Shown piece after piece: positions 23,757 through 31,668 of a stretch of DNA of 64,000 nt (position 1 is its first letter; each line of letters opens with the position of its first letter). The stretch spans positions 124,001 to 188,000 of the forward strand of contig JBAZYO010000012.1 in NCBI GenBank assembly GCA_041659285.1, written 5' to 3'. A model generated the notes under the pieces. The model was not told where the DNA came from, did no database searches, and saw only the letters and a list, made by a program, of their open reading frames with translations. A program made the translations under genes and the position numbers. The DNA is from Vicinamibacterales bacterium. Its GTDB lineage: Bacteria > Acidobacteriota > Vicinamibacteria > Vicinamibacterales > UBA2999.

Positions 23757-25469
23757 ATGCGAAACTTCCTGTTCGCGATTGCCGGAGTCCTCCTGATCAT
23801 GACCACCTCGTCCGCTCAACAGATATCCGCCGGCGATCGGCCCTCGGGCAACATTCGCGGCACCCGGTCGCCGGCCGTGGGACGCCACGGCATGATCGCC
23901 ACCAGCCAGTCACTCGCCTCCGCCGCGGGACTCAAGGTGCTGCAGGACGGCGGCAACGCCATCGACGCGGCCGTCACCGCCGCCGCAGTGCTCGCCGTCG
24001 TCGAGCCGAGCATGAACGGCATTGGCGGCGACCTGCTGGCGATCGTCTACGACGCGAAGACCAGGAAGGTCTACGGGCTCGACTCGACCGGCCGGTCCGC
24101 CTACGCCGCCACGCCGGAAGAGTTCGCCAAGCGCGGCCTGAAGGACATGCCGGGCAACGGGCCGTTGACCGTTGATGTCCCGGGTGTCGTCGAGGGCTGG
24201 CACCAGCTCCTTACGCGCTTCGGCACCATCTCGATGGCCAAGGCAGTTGCGCCCGCCATCACGCACGCGCGCGACGGCTTCCCGGTTGCCGAGCTGATGG
24301 CCAACGAGTGGACGGCCAACGAGAAACTGCTGGCGCGCGACCCGGCCACGGCGGCGACCTTCCTGCCGAACGGCAAGCCGCTCGCGCAAGGCGACATCTT
24401 CGCCAACCCGCGGCTGGCGCGCAGCCTCGAGCTGATCGCGAAGGAAGGGCGCGACGCCTTCTACAAGGGCGCCCTCGCCCGCGCGATTGTCGCCGACCTC
24501 AAGGCCCGGAACGGCTTGCTCGAGATGCGCGACTTCGCGGAGCACAAGGCCGACTGGGTGGATCCGATCGGCGTCAACTACCGCGGCTACGACGTCATGG
24601 AGATGCCGCCGAGCACGCAGGGTTTCGTCGCGCTCGAGATGCTGAACATCATGGAAGGCTTCGGCATCAAGGCCATGGGCCACAACTCGGCCGACTACCT
24701 CCACGTGGTGACCGAGGCGAAACGGATTGCGTTTGCGGATCGCGGCGCCTACCTGGCCGACCGCGATCACATGGCCAAGGACATCCTGAAGACACTGCTC
24801 TCGAAGGACTACGCCGCCACCCGCCGCAAGGAGATCGACATGGCGAAGGCGGCGAAGAGCTACGCGCCAGGCACGCCGGCAGGCGCGGGCCGGCCCACGC
24901 AGGACTTCGCCGGCCGCGATCTCGGCGACACCATCTACCTGACGGCCGCCGACAGCGAAGGCAACGTCGTGTCGTTCATCCAGTCGCTGTTCAGCGCCTT
25001 CGGCGCGGGCTTCGTCGCGGGAGAAACCGGCATCACGCTGCACAACCGCGGCTCCGGTTTCGTGCTGACACCGGGCCATCCGAATCAGATCGGTCCGCAC
25101 AAGCGTCCGCTGCACACGCTGGTGCCGGCGATGATCATGAAGGACGGCAAGCCGTGGGTGGCGTTCGGCGTGATGGGCGGCGACAACCAGGCCCAGGCGC
25201 ACGCGCAAGTGGTGGCAAACTTCGTCGATTTCGGCATGCACGTGCAGGAAGCCGGCGACGCCGCCCGCATGCGCCACATGGGGAATCGGCTCGCGCTGGA
25301 GAGCGGAATCGGCGCCGACGTGCGCAAGGCGCTCGAAGCCAGGGGCCACACGGTGTCGGACGGCCGCGGCGCCATGGGCGGTTACCAAGCGATTTTCATC
25401 GATCCGAAGACGGGCGTGATGCTTGGCGGATCCGACCTCCGGAAGGACGGACTTGCGATAGGTTGGTAG
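23757..25469 (+). CDS. Gamma-glutamyltransferase family protein 1
   Basis: A 570-residue secreted precursor with a signal peptide (MRNFLFAIAGVLLIMTTSSA). Large-subunit motifs include GLKVLQDGGNAIDAAVTAA and NGIGGDLLAIVYD. The autocatalytic nucleophile is Thr392 in LGDTIYLTAADSEGNVVS, although the second Thr of the usual TT pair is Ile. Other small-subunit motifs are LHNRGSGFVL and PLHTLVPAMIMKDG. The family cleaves gamma-glutamyl bonds of glutathione in the periplasm, but many members of this subgroup are not tested. The length is normal. It is followed after 19 bases by a lipoprotein gene. Confidence 0.88.
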   Translation: MRNFLFAIAGVLLIMTTSSAQQISAGDRPSGNIRGTRSPAVGRHGMIATSQSLASAAGLKVLQDGGNAIDAAVTAAAVLAVVEPSMNGIGGDLLAIVYDAKTRKVYGLDSTGRSAYAATPEEFAKRGLKDMPGNGPLTVDVPGVVEGWHQLLTRFGTISMAKAVAPAITHARDGFPVAELMANEWTANEKLLARDPATAATFLPNGKPLAQGDIFANPRLARSLELIAKEGRDAFYKGALARAIVADLKARNGLLEMRDFAEHKADWVDPIGVNYRGYDVMEMPPSTQGFVALEMLNIMEGFGIKAMGHNSADYLHVVTEAKRIAFADRGAYLADRDHMAKDILKTLLSKDYAATRRKEIDMAKAAKSYAPGTPAGAGRPTQDFAGRDLGDTIYLTAADSEGNVVSFIQSLFSAFGAGFVAGETGITLHNRGSGFVLTPGHPNQIGPHKRPLHTLVPAMIMKDGKPWVAFGVMGGDNQAQAHAQVVANFVDFGMHVQEAGDAARMRHMGNRLALESGIGADVRKALEARGHTVSDGRGAMGGYQAIFIDPKTGVMLGGSDLRKDGLAIGW

Positions 25470-25488
25470 GAGACACTAAGGAGGACTT

Positions 25489-26160
25489 ATGCGTTTCCTA
25501 CGAGCTACCGGCCTCATCGCCCTGATCGTGTTCACCGCCGCCGCGTGCGGGAAGTCTGAAGCCGAGAAACAGGGCGAGCAGGCCGCCGCGGACATGAAGA
25601 AGGCCGCCGAGGCCGTCACCCAGGCGCAGCAGCAGGGCGGGGACACCGCGAAGGGGATGGCCGACATGGCGAAGGCCATGCAGGGCATGGCCGCGGCGGT
25701 GAGCGGCGGCGACGGCAAGCCGATCGATCCCGTCTCCGGCGACGCGCTCAAGGGCACGCTGCCGTCGGTGTCGGGGTGGCAGATGGAAGACCCGCGCACG
25801 GAGCGGATGACCTCGCCCATCGCCTACTCGCAGGCCGAAACCGAATACAAGAAAGGCGACGCCGAAATCGAAGTGAAGGTCGTGGACACCGGCTACTCGC
25901 AAATGCTGATCGCGCCGTGGTCGATGTTTCTCGCCAGCGGCTTCAGCCGCGAAACCAGCGAGGGCTACGAGAAGGCCACTAGTGTGGCCGGCAACCCCGG
26001 CTTCGAGCGCTGGGAGAAGGACGACAAGCACGGCGAGCTGAACGTGTTCGTCGGCAAGCGCTTCCTGGTGACGATTGAAGGGCGGGAACTCGCCGACACC
26101 AAGGTTCTGCACGAGTTCGCGTCGAAGATGGATTTCAGCAAGATCGCCGGCCTGAAATAA
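25489..26160 (+). CDS. Lipoprotein of unknown function
   Basis: This 223-residue protein has a lipoprotein signal (IALIVFTAAAC, lipid-modified Cys near residue 20). A coiled-coil-like Ala/Lys/Gln-rich segment (about 22-75) with MADMAKAMQGMAAAV follows, then a roughly 140-residue domain starting SVSGWQMEDP and ending with SKMDFSKIAGLK. A strong Shine-Dalgarno (AAGGAGG) precedes the ATG. No family is recognised. It is likely exported to the outer or inner membrane and cotranscribed with the gamma-glutamyltransferase. Confidence 0.75.
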   Translation: MRFLRATGLIALIVFTAAACGKSEAEKQGEQAAADMKKAAEAVTQAQQQGGDTAKGMADMAKAMQGMAAAVSGGDGKPIDPVSGDALKGTLPSVSGWQMEDPRTERMTSPIAYSQAETEYKKGDAEIEVKVVDTGYSQMLIAPWSMFLASGFSRETSEGYEKATSVAGNPGFERWEKDDKHGELNVFVGKRFLVTIEGRELADTKVLHEFASKMDFSKIAGLK

Positions 26161-26167
26161 TCACCCT

Positions 26168-26196
26168 GTAGGGCACCCCTTAAAGGGGTGCCCTAC
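26168..26196. terminator. Perfect 13-bp hairpin between convergent genes
   Basis: GTAGGGCACCCCT and AGGGGTGCCCTAC flank a three-base loop. It lies between the lipoprotein stop and the convergent racemase stop, and is either a bidirectional terminator or a dispersed palindrome of the class seen elsewhere in the window. Confidence 0.65.
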
Positions 26197-26203
26197 AATC
26201 GAA

Positions 26204-27280
26204 CTACAACCTGAACCCCGCCTTCAGCGGATCCTCGCCGTCGATGAGGAACGTGTGCTCGCCGGTGATCCACGCCGAGCCCTCGATTTCCGGGACAATC
26301 GCGGCACGCTCACCCACCATCACACGATCGACCACCCGGCCCCTGAACGTGGTGCCGACGATACTCTCATGCACGAACGGCACATCGTCCAGGAGCAGGC
26401 CCATGTCGTTGAGCACGGCCATGACGGCGGCGGTACCGGTCCCGCACGGGGAGCGATCGACCTCCGCGTCGGCGAAGACGGTGACGTTGCGCAAGTGCGC
26501 GTCGGGCAGCTGTGACGGCGCCGTGAAGATCGTGCCGTAGATGCCCTCGAGGCCGGCATCGTTCGGGTGGACGACGCGGCGCAGCCGCTCCACTTCGCGG
26601 GCGATCACCATGCCAAGCTTCCGCAGTTCCGGCAGGTGCGCGGCGTCGATCGGCACGCCCGCGGCCTCGGCATCCACGATCGCGTAGAAGGCGCCGCCAA
26701 AGGCGATGTCCACGGGGATCTTCCGGGAGCCGACCGGCACCAGCACGGAAGGCTCGAACACGAACGACGGCACGTTGCGGAAGGCGACCGACTCCACGCG
26801 GACGGCGTCGCCGTGATGCGCCAGGTGGGCGCGCGCTTCGACGCGGCCCGCGGGCGTGTCGTAGCGCACCTCCACCGTGGCCGGCTTGCCTTCCTGCTTC
26901 GACCAGATCAGGCCACGCTCGATCGCGATGGTGGTGACCGCGATGATGCCGTGGCCGCACATCGTGCTCCAGCCCTCGTTGTGCATGAACAGGATGCCGG
27001 CGTGCGCGTCGCGCGTGGCCGGCTCGGTCAGCAACGCGCCGTACATGTCGGTGTGCCCGCGCGGCTCGAGCATGACCGACTTGCGCAGGTGGTCGAGCCG
27101 TTTCATGGCCCAGGCCCGCTTCTCCAGCATGGTCCGGCCTTCGGGACTGGGGAGACCCTCAATCACCAGCCGGAGCGGCTCGCCGGCGGCGTGCGCGTCG
27201 ATGGATTTGATGCGGTGAATCAACGCCGATGAGTTTATCCGCAGACGCCGATTTCTGAGTACCAGGGCCACAGATGACAC
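26204..27280 (-). CDS. Proline racemase / 4-hydroxyproline 2-epimerase family protein
   Basis: A member of the proline racemase superfamily. Both catalytic cysteines are present, in STMCGHGIIA and DRSPCGTGTAA, which favours racemase/epimerase activity over trans-3-hydroxyproline dehydratase, where the second Cys is Thr. The family start is normally close to RIKSIDAHAAGEPLRLV. The GTG at 27280 lies inside a dispersed inverted repeat, so the TTG at 27223 (339 residues) may be the real start. The role is probably cytoplasmic hydroxyproline catabolism. An ornithine-cyclodeaminase-like gene nearby on the other strand supports this. Confidence 0.85.
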   Translation of the reverse strand: MSSVALVLRNRRLRINSSALIHRIKSIDAHAAGEPLRLVIEGLPSPEGRTMLEKRAWAMKRLDHLRKSVMLEPRGHTDMYGALLTEPATRDAHAGILFMHNEGWSTMCGHGIIAVTTIAIERGLIWSKQEGKPATVEVRYDTPAGRVEARAHLAHHGDAVRVESVAFRNVPSFVFEPSVLVPVGSRKIPVDIAFGGAFYAIVDAEAAGVPIDAAHLPELRKLGMVIAREVERLRRVVHPNDAGLEGIYGTIFTAPSQLPDAHLRNVTVFADAEVDRSPCGTGTAAVMAVLNDMGLLLDDVPFVHESIVGTTFRGRVVDRVMVGERAAIVPEIEGSAWITGEHTFLIDGEDPLKAGFRL

Positions 27281-27517
27281 AGATGACGCAGATTCACGTT
27301 GGCCACGGCGACTCAGAGACTCCGAGAAGACCCTGCCCGTTCAACCTGGCCGGCCGGAGGCCGGCCCGCGGCAGTGGGGCAGTCCACGAGAAATGAGTGG
27401 GCAACGCAACAGACCCTCCCACTCATTTCGTCGTGGACTGCCCCACTGCCAGCGGCGCCAACGGCGCCGCGTTGAACGGGCCACGGCATCTGCGTTATCT
27501 GTGTCATCTGCGGCCCT
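27264..27517. repeat. 254-bp nested inverted repeat
   Basis: Outer arms of 30 bases (27264-27293 and 27488-27517) pair with two mismatches. Intermediate arms GCCCGTTCAAC/GTTGAACGGGC are at 27335 and 27471. A 31-base inner arm (27371-27401) pairs with 27418-27449 with one inserted base. Such an element could be a non-autonomous mobile element or a large hairpin. It provides the GTG start context of the racemase. Confidence 0.65.
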
Positions 27518-27542
27518 GATATTGGAGAATCGGTGTCGCCGC

Positions 27543-28084
27543 ATGCGCGCGTACTACTCGGACCACTTCGTCCTGCCGCTGCCGGACGGCCACAAGTTCC
27601 CCATGGCCAAGTACTCGCGCCTGCGCGAGCGCATCCTGGCGGAAGACATCATCGCGCCGGACCGGCTTCACGAGGCGCCGCTGGCCTCATGGGAGGATCT
27701 ACGGCTGGTCCACGAGTCCGCCTACGTGGATGCCGTCGCCAACGGCACGGTGCCGCCTGACATCCAACGCCGCATCGGCTTCCCCTGGTCACCGCCGATG
27801 GTCGAACGCGCGCGCCGGTCGGTGGGCGCCACCATTGCCGCGGCGAGGGGTTCTGCGTGTTCAACGATGTGGCCGGCGCCGACCCGTACGAAGGGGATCG
27901 CCTCGGCCGGCTCAAGCTCACCATTGACGGACTGCGTCAACGGGACGAGATGGTCGTCGGCGCCTGTCGCCGCGCCGGACTTCCTCTTGCCGTTTCGATG
28001 AGCGGCGGCTACGCTCCCGACATCGACGCCATCGTTACCATTCACGCCAACACCATTCGGACCGCGGCTCGCCCTGAGCGGTAG
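27543..28084 (+). pseudogene. Histone-deacetylase-like protein with internal deletions and frameshift
   Basis: The N-terminus (MRAYYSDHFVLPLPDGHKFP to RARRSVGATIAAA) matches class II histone-deacetylase-like/acetoin-utilisation proteins. After base 27842 the frame shifts and continues as GFCVFNDVA, which then joins directly to AGADPYEGDRLGRLKL and the normal C-terminus. Two deletions are implied: one before GFCVFNDVA, removing the active-site His pair, and one after it, removing the Asp/His metal ligands. About half the usual 300 residues remain. It cannot be an active enzyme. An assembly error is possible. Confidence 0.8.
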
Positions 28085-28102
28085 CCGACGAGCACAACTT
28101 TC

Positions 28103-29092
28103 ATGGCACAACACTTTCGCCTCCTGACCGAACAGCAAGTCCAGTCCCTCCTGCCCATGGGCGACCTCATCACTGCCATGGAGGCGGCGCTCGCGCGCTT
28201 TTCCGCGGGTGAGGTGCTGCAGCCGGTGAGGACGGTGCTCACCGTCGGACCAACCAAGGCCTACTTCGGGTTGATGCCGGCGTACGTCCCGAATCCAGGC
28301 ACCTTGGGCGCCAAGCTGGTCACGGTGTTTGCGGATAACCCGGCGAAGCAGTTGCCGTCGCACCTCGCCACCATCCTGTTGCTGGATCCGGAAACAGGCG
28401 CACTGCTGGCGCTGATGGACGGCCGCTACATCACCGAGGCCCGCACCGCGGCGGTGTCGGCAGTGTCGGCGCGGTTCCTCGCCAAGCGCGATGCCTCGAC
28501 GATGGCGATCATCGGCACCGGCGTGCAGGCCCGCAGCCACCTCGAAGCCTTCGCGGAAGTGCGCCAGCTGAAGGACGTGCGGGTGTGGTCGCCGCAGGCG
28601 CGGAGCCGCGAACGCTTTGTCAGCGACATGAGCGGACACGTCGCGGCCGCCATTCGTGCCGCCGGCACGGCTGAAGAGGCGGTGCGCGGCGCCGACCTGA
28701 TCGTGCTCGTCACCTCGTCCCCCACTCCGGTGATCGAAGATGCGTGGGTCGGGGCCGGCGCGCACGTGGTTTCGGTAGGCGCGTGCCGTCCCGACCAGCG
28801 GGAGATGCCGCCGGCGCTGGTGGCGCGCGCGCGCCTCTACGTGGACTCGCGGGCCGCGGCCCTCGTCGAATCCGGAGACGTGGTGATCGGCATCGCCGAC
28901 GGGCTGTTCAACCCCGCGCACATCCGCGGCGAACTCGGTGAACTGGTCCTCGGCCGCGCGGAAGGCCGCCGCACAGACGATGACGTGACCATCTTCAAAT
29001 CCCTGGGGATGGCGGTGGAAGACGTGGTGGCCGCGGACCTGGTGCTCCGCCGCGCCGCGGAAACCGGAGCGGGAACGGAGTTGACCTTATGA
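28103..29092 (+). CDS. Ornithine cyclodeaminase / mu-crystallin family reductase
   Basis: A 329-residue protein of the OCD/mu-crystallin family with substrate segment ITEARTAAVSAVSARFL and NAD-binding MAIIGTGVQARSHLEAF (GxGxQ). C-terminal motifs VVSVGACRPDQREMPPAL and IADGLFNPAHIRGELGEL are also present. Enzymes in the family include ornithine cyclodeaminase, alanine dehydrogenase and delta1-pyrroline-2-carboxylate reductase. Because a hydroxyproline epimerase-type gene lies close by, an imino acid reductase role is plausible but not proven. It overlaps the next gene by four bases (ATGA). Confidence 0.87.
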   Translation: MAQHFRLLTEQQVQSLLPMGDLITAMEAALARFSAGEVLQPVRTVLTVGPTKAYFGLMPAYVPNPGTLGAKLVTVFADNPAKQLPSHLATILLLDPETGALLALMDGRYITEARTAAVSAVSARFLAKRDASTMAIIGTGVQARSHLEAFAEVRQLKDVRVWSPQARSRERFVSDMSGHVAAAIRAAGTAEEAVRGADLIVLVTSSPTPVIEDAWVGAGAHVVSVGACRPDQREMPPALVARARLYVDSRAAALVESGDVVIGIADGLFNPAHIRGELGELVLGRAEGRRTDDDVTIFKSLGMAVEDVVAADLVLRRAAETGAGTELTL

Positions 29093-29604
29093 GCGAGATG
29101 AACGACGCGCCCCGGAAGCCAAAGCGGAAATGGATCCCGATCGTCGTCGGTGTCCTGTTCCTGCTGTTCGTGCTCGGCGTCGGCGCCGTGGTTTTCACCG
29201 CCGCCTGGTTCCGCAACCACATGGAGGTCGCCGCGACCACCGACATGGACGCGACGAAGGCCTTCGACGAGGTCAAGGCCCGCTTCCCCGGCCAGCCGCT
29301 CTTCGAGTTCCGTGACGGCGAGCCGAAGGCCCTGGAGGTGCCGGCCGGGCCCGCATCAACGGTCAGCCTGACCACGCTGCACATCCTGGCGTTCGACGAT
29401 GACGAAGGCCAACTGGCGCGCATCGAAGTGCCGTTCTGGATCCTGCGGCTGAAGTCGGGGCCGATCGCGTTCAGTTCCTGGGCCTCGGGATTTAACGATG
29501 AGCGGGTCAAGCTGCGGGTGGAAGACATCGAGCGGCGCGGACCGGGCATCGTGCTCGACATGACGCAGCCGCGAGAGGGCCGCGTGTTGATCTGGGCCGA
29601 ATAG
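29089..29604 (+). CDS. Single-pass membrane protein of unknown function
   Basis: A 171-residue protein has a basic cytoplasmic N-terminus (APRKPKRKW), one membrane helix (IPIVVGVLFLLFVLGVGAVV) and a roughly 130-residue extracytoplasmic domain (PFWILRLKSGPIAFSSW). It is coupled to the ornithine-cyclodeaminase-like gene by a four-base overlap and followed by a strong hairpin. No family is recognised. Confidence 0.65.
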   Translation: MSEMNDAPRKPKRKWIPIVVGVLFLLFVLGVGAVVFTAAWFRNHMEVAATTDMDATKAFDEVKARFPGQPLFEFRDGEPKALEVPAGPASTVSLTTLHILAFDDDEGQLARIEVPFWILRLKSGPIAFSSWASGFNDERVKLRVEDIERRGPGIVLDMTQPREGRVLIWAE

Positions 29605-29611
29605 CAGTGAG

Positions 29612-29641
29612 GCCGGGTCCCGCGCGCGCGCGGGACCCGGC
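29612..29641. terminator. Perfect 30-base palindrome between convergent genes
   Basis: GCCGGGTCCCGCGCG and its exact complement form a long GC-rich hairpin immediately after the membrane-protein stop. It probably ends transcription from both directions despite the lack of a T-run. Confidence 0.6.
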
Positions 29642-29653
29642 TCCTGTTGTGCC

Positions 29654-30220
29654 CTATTGTCCCGGCTTGCGCGGCGCCTGCGCGCGCTCGGTGGACGGCG
29701 GGACCAGGCCCTTGGCGCGCATATAGGCGGCGCCGGTGCCGTACATCTCGTTGTTGTGCGAGGTGATGCCGGCCACGATCGAACCGCGCGCGACCTCGTT
29801 CTGCCCCTGCTTCACCATCTCGGCGACATTCGCGTCGGTCACGCCCTTGACCGCATCGTCGCAGAAGGCGTACGCGTCGGTGATGGCCTTCACGAACTCC
29901 GCCTTGGTCTTCAGCAGTTCCTCCAGGTTCTTGCCCTGGTTCGGGTTGGCGACGCCCTTCAGCGCCGCGCAAGAGCCGTACATGCTGTTGGCCGCATGCG
30001 CGAACAGCTGGCCGAAGGCGCGCGAGTCGGCGTGCGGCTTGTAGCCGTAGTCGGCCTCCGGCATCTTCTCGGCCATCTCGGTGAGGTTGCGCTTCACGCC
30101 ATCGTAGGCGCGAGTGAGGCCCTGGGCGAGGGTGATCTTCTGGGGCGGTCCGCCCATCTGCGCGAACGCGGGAGACGCCAACGTGAGAACAACCGAAGCG
30201 ATTGCGATAGAACGTGTCAT
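29654..30220 (-). CDS. Secreted DinB-like protein
   Basis: A 188-residue protein with a signal peptide (MTRSIAIASVVLTLASPAFA) and a DinB-type four-helix bundle (YDGVKRNLTEMAEKMPEADY, RAFGQLFAHAANSMYG, ITSHNNEMYGTGAAYMR). The DinB metal-binding histidine positions are partly retained (FAHAAN, SHNNE). Acidobacterial genomes commonly carry several exported DinB-like proteins of unknown role. The ATG at 30220 rather than the upstream one gives a normal signal peptide. Confidence 0.8.
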   Translation of the reverse strand: MTRSIAIASVVLTLASPAFAQMGGPPQKITLAQGLTRAYDGVKRNLTEMAEKMPEADYGYKPHADSRAFGQLFAHAANSMYGSCAALKGVANPNQGKNLEELLKTKAEFVKAITDAYAFCDDAVKGVTDANVAEMVKQGQNEVARGSIVAGITSHNNEMYGTGAAYMRAKGLVPPSTERAQAPRKPGQ

Positions 30221-30316
30221 CGGGTTTCCAACTCCTTCGCCGGTAAGACGGCTCATGGACTGTAGCCGACCAGTCGAGGCCTTTTCAAGGGCGCTGATGA
30301 CGGGGTGTCAGCCGCG

Positions 30317-31597
30317 TCAGACGTGCAGATACTTGCGCATCCTCGCCAGGAACGTCTGCTTCGCTTCCGGCGCGATGGAGGCCGCAGCGGAGGCGCGGGC
30401 CTCGTCCAGGCCGGCGCGCCGCGCCGTGACGATACTCGAGATGTGATCGAGCAGCGCCGGATCCGCCACCGCCACCGCCCGGAAATCGGCCGCGGAAATC
30501 TCGAGCGCCCGCGTGTCGTCGACGGCGCGGACGGTGGCCGTGCGGCGGTCACCGGTCAGCATCGACATCTCGCCGAAGAACCCGCCGGCGGGAATGACCG
30601 CCACTTCCTGCCCCGACGGCTCCAGCGTGACCCGGGCGCCGCCGCTCAACAGCACGAACATCGAATCGCCGTCCGCGTCCTGGCGCACCATGGCTTCACC
30701 GGCCGCGAACAGGTGGTGCGTGGCCGCCGCGGCCAGGTGGTGACGCGCCTCAGGCGATTGGGTGCTGAACAGGTCCACCGAGGCCAGCCGCTCCGCCGCC
30801 GCCGCGACATCGGCGTCGGTGCGCACCGGCTCTTCGTCGCGCTCGTACTGGATCTGGATGGGCCATGGGATCTCGATGTTGCAGCGCCGGAACGTGTACC
30901 AGATGTTGGTCCGCACCTGGTCGCGCGCCTGCCGATCGACGCCGTAATCCTCAATCCAGAACTGGGCGAGGTAATCGATCGACGAGCCGCCGAAGGCCTT
31001 GATCATGACCTGCGGCTCCGGCGTGCGCATCACCAGCGGCGCGTTGGCGATGGCTTCGTGGATCGCGCGCTTCACCTCGTTGGGCGGCGTCGTGTAGCTC
31101 GCGCCGACCTCCACCTCCACGCGCGTCGGCACCGTCGGTTCGGAGAAATTCAGCACCAGTTCCTTGGCAATCACGCTGTTCGGCACGACCAGGAACTGAC
31201 CGGCCTTGGTGCGGAGCTTGGTGGCGCGCCAGGTGATCTCGTGCACCTGGCCCTCGCGATCGTGGACCTGCACCCAGTGCCCCACCCGGAACGGCTTCTC
31301 GATCTGGATCGCCAGGCCGGCAAACAGGTTGCCGAGGGTGTCTTGCAGCGCGAAGCCGACGACCACCGCGCCGACCGCCGACGTGGTGAGCAACTGCTCG
31401 CGCAGCAGCATCGTGCCAATCGCGACAAAGAGCGCGATCACGGTGACGTCCTGCACGATGCCGGGGAAGCGATCGCCCGGCCGATCGTCGCGCCACTTGT
31501 TGGCCAGCAGCGTCACCACGGCGTTGACGATGGCCAGCACCAGGACCAGCCTGGCAATGGCCGACAGCAGTTCGACGTCGCCGAGCCCCTGGCGCAC
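30317..31597 (-). CDS. MscS-type mechanosensitive channel with C-terminal cyclic-nucleotide-binding domain
   Basis: At least 426 residues. The N-terminus has several membrane helices. The MscS pore/beta region is clear (VVVGFALQDTLGNLFAG, IQIEKPFRVGHWVQV, VVPNSVIAKELVLNFSEP). A C-terminal cyclic-nucleotide-binding fold (about residues 295-410) contains GGFFGEMSMLTGDRRTATV, which resembles the phosphate-binding cassette. The fusion suggests osmotic channel gating modulated by cAMP or cGMP. The first canonical start is GTG 31597. A further hydrophobic stretch lies upstream in frame without a standard start codon, so the true N-terminus may be a CTG. A CHASE2 cyclase lies close upstream on the same strand. 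Confidence 0.85.
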   Translation of the reverse strand: MRQGLGDVELLSAIARLVLVLAIVNAVVTLLANKWRDDRPGDRFPGIVQDVTVIALFVAIGTMLLREQLLTTSAVGAVVVGFALQDTLGNLFAGLAIQIEKPFRVGHWVQVHDREGQVHEITWRATKLRTKAGQFLVVPNSVIAKELVLNFSEPTVPTRVEVEVGASYTTPPNEVKRAIHEAIANAPLVMRTPEPQVMIKAFGGSSIDYLAQFWIEDYGVDRQARDQVRTNIWYTFRRCNIEIPWPIQIQYERDEEPVRTDADVAAAAERLASVDLFSTQSPEARHHLAAAATHHLFAAGEAMVRQDADGDSMFVLLSGGARVTLEPSGQEVAVIPAGGFFGEMSMLTGDRRTATVRAVDDTRALEISAADFRAVAVADPALLDHISSIVTARRAGLDEARASAAASIAPEAKQTFLARMRKYLHV

Positions 31598-31668
31598 GGC
31601 GGCCTCGATCAGGACGAAGCCGATCAGCAGCCAGGCCGAAAACAGCAGCCGGCCGCGAACATAGCGGC

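Noticed and set aside
27393..28001. A normal 202-codon protein starting upstream of the deacetylase homology
   Set aside because: Its first 50 residues come from the inverted repeat and its last 50 from a shifted frame. Only the middle matches a protein family.
28103..29092. Assignment as true ornithine cyclodeaminase (ocd)
   Set aside because: The family includes several enzymes with the same fold, and no arginine or ornithine pathway gene is nearby, so no symbol was given.
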